DNA from: Arthrobacter sp. OAP107
Lineage (GTDB): Bacteria > Actinomycetota > Actinomycetes > Actinomycetales > Micrococcaceae
Direction of reading: 5' to 3'
Length of the DNA stretch: 64,000 nucleotides
Assembly (NCBI RefSeq): GCF_040546765.1
Contig: NZ_JBEPOK010000001.1
Span: forward strand, 2,418,001-2,482,000
Each line of letters opens with the position of its first letter. Within the stretch, counting starts at the first letter, position 1. The notes under the pieces were generated by a model, which saw nothing but the letters and a program-made list of their open reading frames with translations, was not told where the DNA came from and searched no databases. Below are positions 59,628-64,000 of this stretch, piece by piece. The position numbers and the translations under genes were made by a program.

Positions 59628-59832
59628 TGGATCTGCCTTTCTGTTGTACACGCCGGGTCGGCAACGGCGAAGTGCGGGTAACTTCAACCCCTCCCCCGAG
59701 GGGTGGGCCTGACTCCATCATTCTTGTGTTGCCGGGCAGATAAAACACCTATTCTGGATGGTTTTAACTACCCTTTTGTATGGGACGTCCTGGCCCGCTG
59801 TCCCCGGGCGCTCCGGAAGATCGTCGAGGCAG

Positions 59833-61653
59833 TCAAACGTTGGCGTGGGTTGCCAAGCTAAGCAGGTCCACGCCGTGCATGGCGTCCGCCGCGCGGACCA
59901 GCGCCAGGTGCGAGAACGCCTGCGGGAAATTGCCGGCCATCCGGCCTTCCTTCGTGGCGTACTCCTCGCTTAGCAGGCCGAGTTCATTGGAGAAGCCCAC
60001 CAGTTTTTCCATGAGGTTCCTCGCCTCGAACTTGCGGCCAGTGCGCGCGTACTGCTCAACCAGCCAAAAGGAACATGCAAGGAAGGGGTGCTCCCCCGGG
60101 TCCAGTCCGTCGACGCCGGTCTCGGTGCGGTACCGCAACAACAGCCCGTCCTCGGTGAGGAGTTCCTCCTCCAGCCGGGCTACGGTTCCCAGCATGCGGT
60201 CATCGTCGTAGGGCAGAAAGCCGACTTGGGGCATGACGAGCAGCGCGGCGTCCGTCTGCCCCCCGCCGTAGGTCTGCGTGAAGGCGTTGAGATCCGGATC
60301 GAACCCTTCGCGCAGAATCTCGGCCCGTAGCCTCTCGCGCAGCTGTTCCCAGTGATTAGCCGGTCCGTCCAGGCCATGGTTCCGGACTGCGCGTATGCCG
60401 CAGTCGAAGGCAGCCCACATCATCACCCGTGAGTGTGTAAAGAACTGCGGATCTCCACGCATTTCCCACAGGCCAAAGTCCTTGTCCTCGATGTGCTTCT
60501 CAACGTAGCCGAGCAGGATTTGCTGCAACGCCCAGGAGAAGTGGTCTTCCTTGCCGCCGGCCAGACGGAGTCTTTCAAGGGCGACCATCACTTCACCTAC
60601 GACGTCGGCCTGGAACTGGGCGACTGCAGCGTTACCAATGCGCACCGGCCGTGAGTCCTGGTAACCCGGCAGATGGTCAAGGACGCTCTCCGGCAAGTCC
60701 CGTTCCCCACCAATGCCGTACATGATCTGCAAATCTTCGGGCTCGCCGGCGAGGGCCCGAAGCAGCCAGTTGCGCCAGTGGAGGGCTTCGGTTTCATAGC
60801 CGTGGGTCAGCATGGACTCCAGCGTCAAGGCAGCGTCACGCAGCCAGCAGAAGCGGTAGTCCCAGTTGCGCGGACCGCCGAACTCCTCCGGCAACGAAGT
60901 CGTAGGCGCGGCAACGATGCCGCCGGTCTCATAATTCGTCAGCGCCCTCAGCACCAAAAGGGAACGCTTCACCGCGCCCCCGTAAGGACCGTCGGAACGG
61001 CAGTGGCTGCCCCACCGCGTCCAGTAATCGATGGACTGTTCAAGTGCGGCTTCGACGTCCACCGCCGGAGGGACAGGCCGGTGTGAAGGAAACCATGTCA
61101 GTTCAAAATCGACAACCTCCCCCTGCGCTACATCGAATTCACCCGAGTGCCCATGCGCGTGCGCCTCAGGCAGGTGCGGTGCCCGCAGCGCAACGGCATC
61201 CGGACCGGCCATGGCCAAAAGCACCATTCCGCCGGGGGCAGCGCCGTCCTGGATTCGCCTGGACCAGGGCACCACCGTGCCGTACCGCGGACGGATAATG
61301 AGTTCCTGGCACATCTGCACCCGCCCCTCCAGCCCGGTGACCCGGCGCAGAATGGACGATCCCGTATGCCCAACCGGCATGAAGTCCGTGACCTGGGCAA
61401 GTCCTGTGGGCGTCCTCCATACCGTTTCCAACACAAACGTTGAATCGACGTAATGCCGCTCCACCACTGCTGCTTCGGACTGGCGGGGAGCAAGCAGCCA
61501 GCGGCCGTGACTGTCGACTCCAAGCAGGGAACTGAATAAGGACGGCGAGTCGAACCGCGGGAAGCAGAGCCAGTCGATGCTCCCGTTCCTGGAGATCAGG
61601 GGCCCGGTTTGGAGATCAGACAGCAGAGCGTAATCCTCGATGGGAGCAGCCAT
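59833..61653 (-). CDS. Glycoside hydrolase family 15 protein (glucoamylase/trehalase-like)
   Basis: A 606-residue protein with an N-terminal beta-sandwich region and an (alpha/alpha)6 barrel of the GH15 type. Signatures are IEDYALLSDLQTGPLIS, WDYRFCWLRDAALTLESM, and the C-terminal catalytic area DFGLWEMRGDPQFFTHS, where the Glu acts as catalytic acid. In actinobacteria this group includes trehalase-like enzymes and glucoamylases; the substrate is unclear. The ATG at 61653 (MAAPIEDYALL) matches the family start. It adds another alpha-glucan hydrolase to the set at 7.5-16 kb and 25.6 kb. Confidence 0.87.
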   Translation of the reverse strand: MAAPIEDYALLSDLQTGPLISRNGSIDWLCFPRFDSPSLFSSLLGVDSHGRWLLAPRQSEAAVVERHYVDSTFVLETVWRTPTGLAQVTDFMPVGHTGSSILRRVTGLEGRVQMCQELIIRPRYGTVVPWSRRIQDGAAPGGMVLLAMAGPDAVALRAPHLPEAHAHGHSGEFDVAQGEVVDFELTWFPSHRPVPPAVDVEAALEQSIDYWTRWGSHCRSDGPYGGAVKRSLLVLRALTNYETGGIVAAPTTSLPEEFGGPRNWDYRFCWLRDAALTLESMLTHGYETEALHWRNWLLRALAGEPEDLQIMYGIGGERDLPESVLDHLPGYQDSRPVRIGNAAVAQFQADVVGEVMVALERLRLAGGKEDHFSWALQQILLGYVEKHIEDKDFGLWEMRGDPQFFTHSRVMMWAAFDCGIRAVRNHGLDGPANHWEQLRERLRAEILREGFDPDLNAFTQTYGGGQTDAALLVMPQVGFLPYDDDRMLGTVARLEEELLTEDGLLLRYRTETGVDGLDPGEHPFLACSFWLVEQYARTGRKFEARNLMEKLVGFSNELGLLSEEYATKEGRMAGNFPQAFSHLALVRAADAMHGVDLLSLATHANV

Positions 61654-61755
61654 GGCTTTACTAAAGCACAAGTGGCTTGCCTCACGTTAGGCCGGCAGCA
61701 GAAAAACCTCGACGCTGTGCAGGCCGCCGGTCCGTGCCCCGATCTACCGCTGGCT

Positions 61756-62370
61756 CTAGAGGACGCCCGACGTGGATACGAGCTGCGCGCGCCCTTCTTC
61801 GAGCCGGTACGCGACGCCGATCACCGCGGTGGAGTAGTTGTCAACGGCGTCGTAGATCATCCGTGAACTGTCAAGCAGCCGGCGTACCGTCTGCTTGGCG
61901 TGTTCGACCACCATGTCATTGATGTCAGTCTTGTGCTCACGCAGCGAGCTCAGTACCGACGGCGTGATCCGTTCAACCAAATCGCGGATGTGGCCCTGCG
62001 GCACATCTCCAGTTTCCACGGCGTCTTTCGCGGCCGTAACGGCGCTGCAGTTGTCGTGTCCGAGGACAACGATCAGCGGCACATGGAGCACCGAGACGCC
62101 GTATTCGAGCGAGCCGAGAACGGCGTCATCAATAACATGCCCGGCGGTACGCACGACGAAAACGTCACCAAGGCCGACGTCGAAAATGATCTCCGCCGCC
62201 AGCCGGGAGTCCGCGCAGCCGAAGATGACTGCGAACGGATTTTGGGAGTGCACCAGTTCGCTGCGCCGGGAGGCGTTCTGGTTTGGGTGCTTCGAATCCC
62301 CCGAGACGAAGCGCTCGTTCCCTTCAAGCAGACGTTGCCATGCGTCGTAGGGGCAGATTCTGTTGGTCAC
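61756..62370 (-). CDS. Beta-class carbonic anhydrase
   Basis: A 204-residue zinc enzyme that hydrates CO2. The zinc ligands and catalytic dyad are in FGCADSRLA (Cys, with Asp-Arg) and GHDNCSAVTAA (His and Cys). The start at GTG 62370 (TNRICPYDAW) fits the family; the open frame continues upstream to 62733 but overlaps the PucR remnant and lacks similarity. It is a single gene. Confidence 0.9.
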   Translation of the reverse strand: MTNRICPYDAWQRLLEGNERFVSGDSKHPNQNASRRSELVHSQNPFAVIFGCADSRLAAEIIFDVGLGDVFVVRTAGHVIDDAVLGSLEYGVSVLHVPLIVVLGHDNCSAVTAAKDAVETGDVPQGHIRDLVERITPSVLSSLREHKTDINDMVVEHAKQTVRRLLDSSRMIYDAVDNYSTAVIGVAYRLEEGRAQLVSTSGVL

Positions 62371-62560
62371 CCTGCTTACTTTACGGGCGGCACGGCTCGC
62401 AAAGGGCGAGCCATTCAGGTGGCGGTACGTGCAGTCCGGCGACAGATGGGTTGTGCACACGCGCACACCCCATCTGGCTACCTTTGGTGTCCAGGTAGGT
62501 CCGCAAAGGCAACTGCTCGCAAGCCGCGAGGAATTCCGGCAGCAACTCCGGGGCGTGCAG

Positions 62561-62739
62561 CTTCTCGCCGATGGCCAGCGCGCTGGCAAAAGACCGCCGC
62601 GGCGCTCTTCACCCACCGGCAAACCGTCATGTACCGCATCCGCAAAATAAGCGAATTGACGGGGCTGGACATGACAGAAACGTCCACGCCGGCCCAGCTC
62701 TGGTTTGCATTGCAGATCCACGAGGCAATGCACAATTAG
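62561..62739 (+). pseudogene. C-terminal remnant of a PucR/CdaR-type regulator
   Basis: The last 50 residues are a clear PucR-type helix-turn-helix (WQKTAAALFTHRQTVMYRI, RKISELTGLDM) ending at 62739. The preceding LLADGQR lies in another frame that meets this one at 62581-62584, so at least one frameshift is present. No regulator N-terminal domain exists upstream. It is a fragment opposite the carbonic anhydrase leader. Confidence 0.65.
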
Positions 62740-62881
62740 GCGGTCACGGCGCCAGGATCCATCCGGGCCGGTGCAGCGGCCGGATTTCCTTCTGCTGACG
62801 GTAACTCCTGGCCAGGTCCCGGAAACCTAGTTATCGAGCGGGCAGTTCAGCCCGCCGTCACAGAAACCGGGGGTACAGAAA

Positions 62882-63550
62882 ATGAATGCACAGCGCAGCG
62901 GCTTCTTTACGGCCGTCATCACGGCGGGTTTTGCCGCCAGCATGTTGCTTGGGGGATGGGGGTCACCGGCGCGAGGCAATGCTGCCGCGAATGAGGTGCC
63001 TGTGTCGGTGGTGGCTGCCTCTTCGAAGAAGCATGCAGATCCAGAACTGAAGACCTTCAAATTCCCCGACGGCCACATCTCCTTCGCCTACCCGGCGGCG
63101 TGGTCGGTGCGGACCGTGCTCCCCCCTGCCGGCGTTCCTGGAGTTGAAGCGATCGTCACTGATGATTCGGCCAACGATCTGCTCTCCCTTGGCAATGGCT
63201 TCACCGCTGGTTGTGCCGGCGGTCCCGTATCGCGTCGTGTTCTCGACCAGGCAGCGGTTCCGGGAATGATCGCACCGGACGGCACAGAGCCCGTTTTCGG
63301 GTTCGCCGAGGAAAGCTATGGAAACGGTGTTGGTATTGCCTACGTCATGGGACTGACCGGTCCCCGGTCATTGGAGGAAGGCGAGGACGTCGCATCGTGG
63401 TGCAATCTCGTGCCAACAGGTAACGGCGGCCTGAGCACCCGTGTTCTTTTCAATCACGGATTCCCGAACAGGGGCGCCGCCCGGGCGTGGATGGCAACAG
63501 ACCAATACGCCCAACTCAAGGCGCTGCTGGTGAGCCTGACCTACGTCTAA
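62882..63550 (+). CDS. Secreted protein of unknown function
   Basis: A 222-residue protein with an N-terminal signal peptide (basic NAQRSG, then a hydrophobic core up to about residue 24, with a possible cleavage near ARGNAAA). The mature part resembles a small beta-rich domain: FKFPDGHISFAYPAAWSVR, DLLSLGNGFTAGC, MATDQYAQLKALLVSLTYV. Cysteines at CAGG and WCNL might form a disulfide. I do not recognise a family; the FPDGHISFAYP segment recalls PsbP/DUF1795-like secreted domains. It is probably cell-surface or extracellular. Confidence 0.65.
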   Translation: MNAQRSGFFTAVITAGFAASMLLGGWGSPARGNAAANEVPVSVVAASSKKHADPELKTFKFPDGHISFAYPAAWSVRTVLPPAGVPGVEAIVTDDSANDLLSLGNGFTAGCAGGPVSRRVLDQAAVPGMIAPDGTEPVFGFAEESYGNGVGIAYVMGLTGPRSLEEGEDVASWCNLVPTGNGGLSTRVLFNHGFPNRGAARAWMATDQYAQLKALLVSLTYV

Positions 63551-63676
63551 AGCGGTCGGACGGTACACATGGGCTTGTGGTGCTCGGAAAGGCCCCGGTC
63601 CCGTCGGGCCCGGGGCTGAGTGTGCGGTCTATTCCTTGCCCTGTTGCACGGTCGCCAGGCAAGGTATGTTGCACGA

Positions 63677-64000
63677 ATGGACGATTCATATCAGGTGATC
63701 GTGGTCGGCGGCGGGTTCGCCGGCATGACAGCAGCCGAGCAGCTCGGGCGTAAAGGCATCCGGGTGCTCCTCATCGATGCCAACAACTACCACCAGTTCC
63801 AGCCCCTCCTCTACCAGGTTGCTGCTTCGCAGATCGGCGTGTCCGCCGTGGCCCGGCCGCTGCGGTCGGTGTTCCGCGGCACCAGAACTGTCCGGGTCCT
63901 CACCGCGGAGGTGACAGCGATCGATTCCTCCACCCGCACCGTCACCACCGTCGACGGCTCCCGTTACCAGGCGAAGATCCTGGTCATTGCGGCGGGAGCG
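63677..64000 (+). CDS. NDH-2-type NAD(P)/FAD-dependent oxidoreductase, partial
   Basis: The first 108 codons of a pyridine-nucleotide disulfide oxidoreductase-like flavoprotein. The FAD-binding motif is VIVVGGGFAGMTAAEQL (residues 8-24), followed by the Asp-containing turn LLIDANNYHQFQPLLYQVA, characteristic of type II NADH dehydrogenases. The frame is intact to the last base of the window and continues beyond it. The ATG at 63677 is the first in-frame start. Confidence 0.85.
   Translation, partial: MDDSYQVIVVGGGFAGMTAAEQLGRKGIRVLLIDANNYHQFQPLLYQVAASQIGVSAVARPLRSVFRGTRTVRVLTAEVTAIDSSTRTVTTVDGSRYQAKILVIAAGA

Noticed and set aside
1..64000. tRNA, rRNA, CRISPR arrays and insertion sequences
   Set aside because: No clover-leaf, rRNA-like conserved block, regularly spaced repeats or transposase-like frames were seen by eye; a covariance-model search would be needed to exclude small RNAs.

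Overview
The window is high-GC (around two thirds G+C) chromosomal DNA from an actinobacterium, most likely Arthrobacter, Pseudarthrobacter or a close micrococcal relative. This rests on codon use, GTG starts with AGGAGG-type ribosome binding sites, a DUF222/HNH (REP13E12-like) gene, an actinobacterial biotin operon carrying bsaP, a TipA-type MerR gene and an orphan FtsW/RodA gene. I found no rRNA, tRNA, CRISPR array or intact insertion sequence. The genus is an inference; the phylum is fairly secure.

Layout. 0-7.3 kb: a VOC protein; kdpE and a short kdpD without kdpFABC; a divergent APC-superfamily permease; a YciO-type protein; a stand-alone LigD-type polymerase domain. 7.5-16 kb: an alpha-glucan block with amylosucrase, a glycogen-debranching-type protein and a GT4 glycosyltransferase, interrupted by an alpha/beta hydrolase and an EF-G-like GTPase. 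16-25.5 kb: HrpB helicase, a DUF222/HNH gene beside a perfect 50-bp palindrome, a frameshifted secreted LamG-like gene, a 2H phosphoesterase-like protein, gamma-glutamyltransferase and an MFS transporter. 25.6-29.9 kb: a second debranching-type paralogue, a 5'-3' exonuclease, a HhH-GPD glycosylase and a hypothetical protein.

30-40.8 kb: a catabolic island, the most interesting region. One arm (minus strand) runs TetR, RibD-C-like reductase, FluG-type amidohydrolase, glutamine-synthetase-like ligase, truncated M20 hydrolase. The opposite arm runs cupin, flavin amine oxidase. A second TetR gene sits divergently from permease, MoaF-like protein, aldehyde dehydrogenase. The parts resemble a gamma-glutamylation (Puu-like) amine pathway built partly from non-homologous enzymes. 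Each TetR gene faces its divergent partner across a clear dyad operator.

41-46.7 kb: a tightly overlapped biotin operon bioB-bsaP-bioA-bioF-bioD-P450, where the P450 is a candidate pimelate-generating BioI analogue. 46.7-48 kb: a decayed operon, with a frameshifted flavin monooxygenase and a GTP cyclohydrolase II remnant. 48.2-53 kb: a TipA-like MerR regulator with an internal translation start, a DUF1876 protein, two further RibD-C-like reductases, a class III aminotransferase and a degenerate CHAD fragment. 53-64 kb: an orphan SEDS protein, an EmrB-type exporter, acetyl-CoA synthetase with an acetate transporter behind a Crp/GlxR-like site, a cupin, a GH15 glucosidase, a beta-carbonic anhydrase, a PucR remnant, a secreted unknown protein and the start of an NDH-2-type oxidoreductase cut by the window edge.
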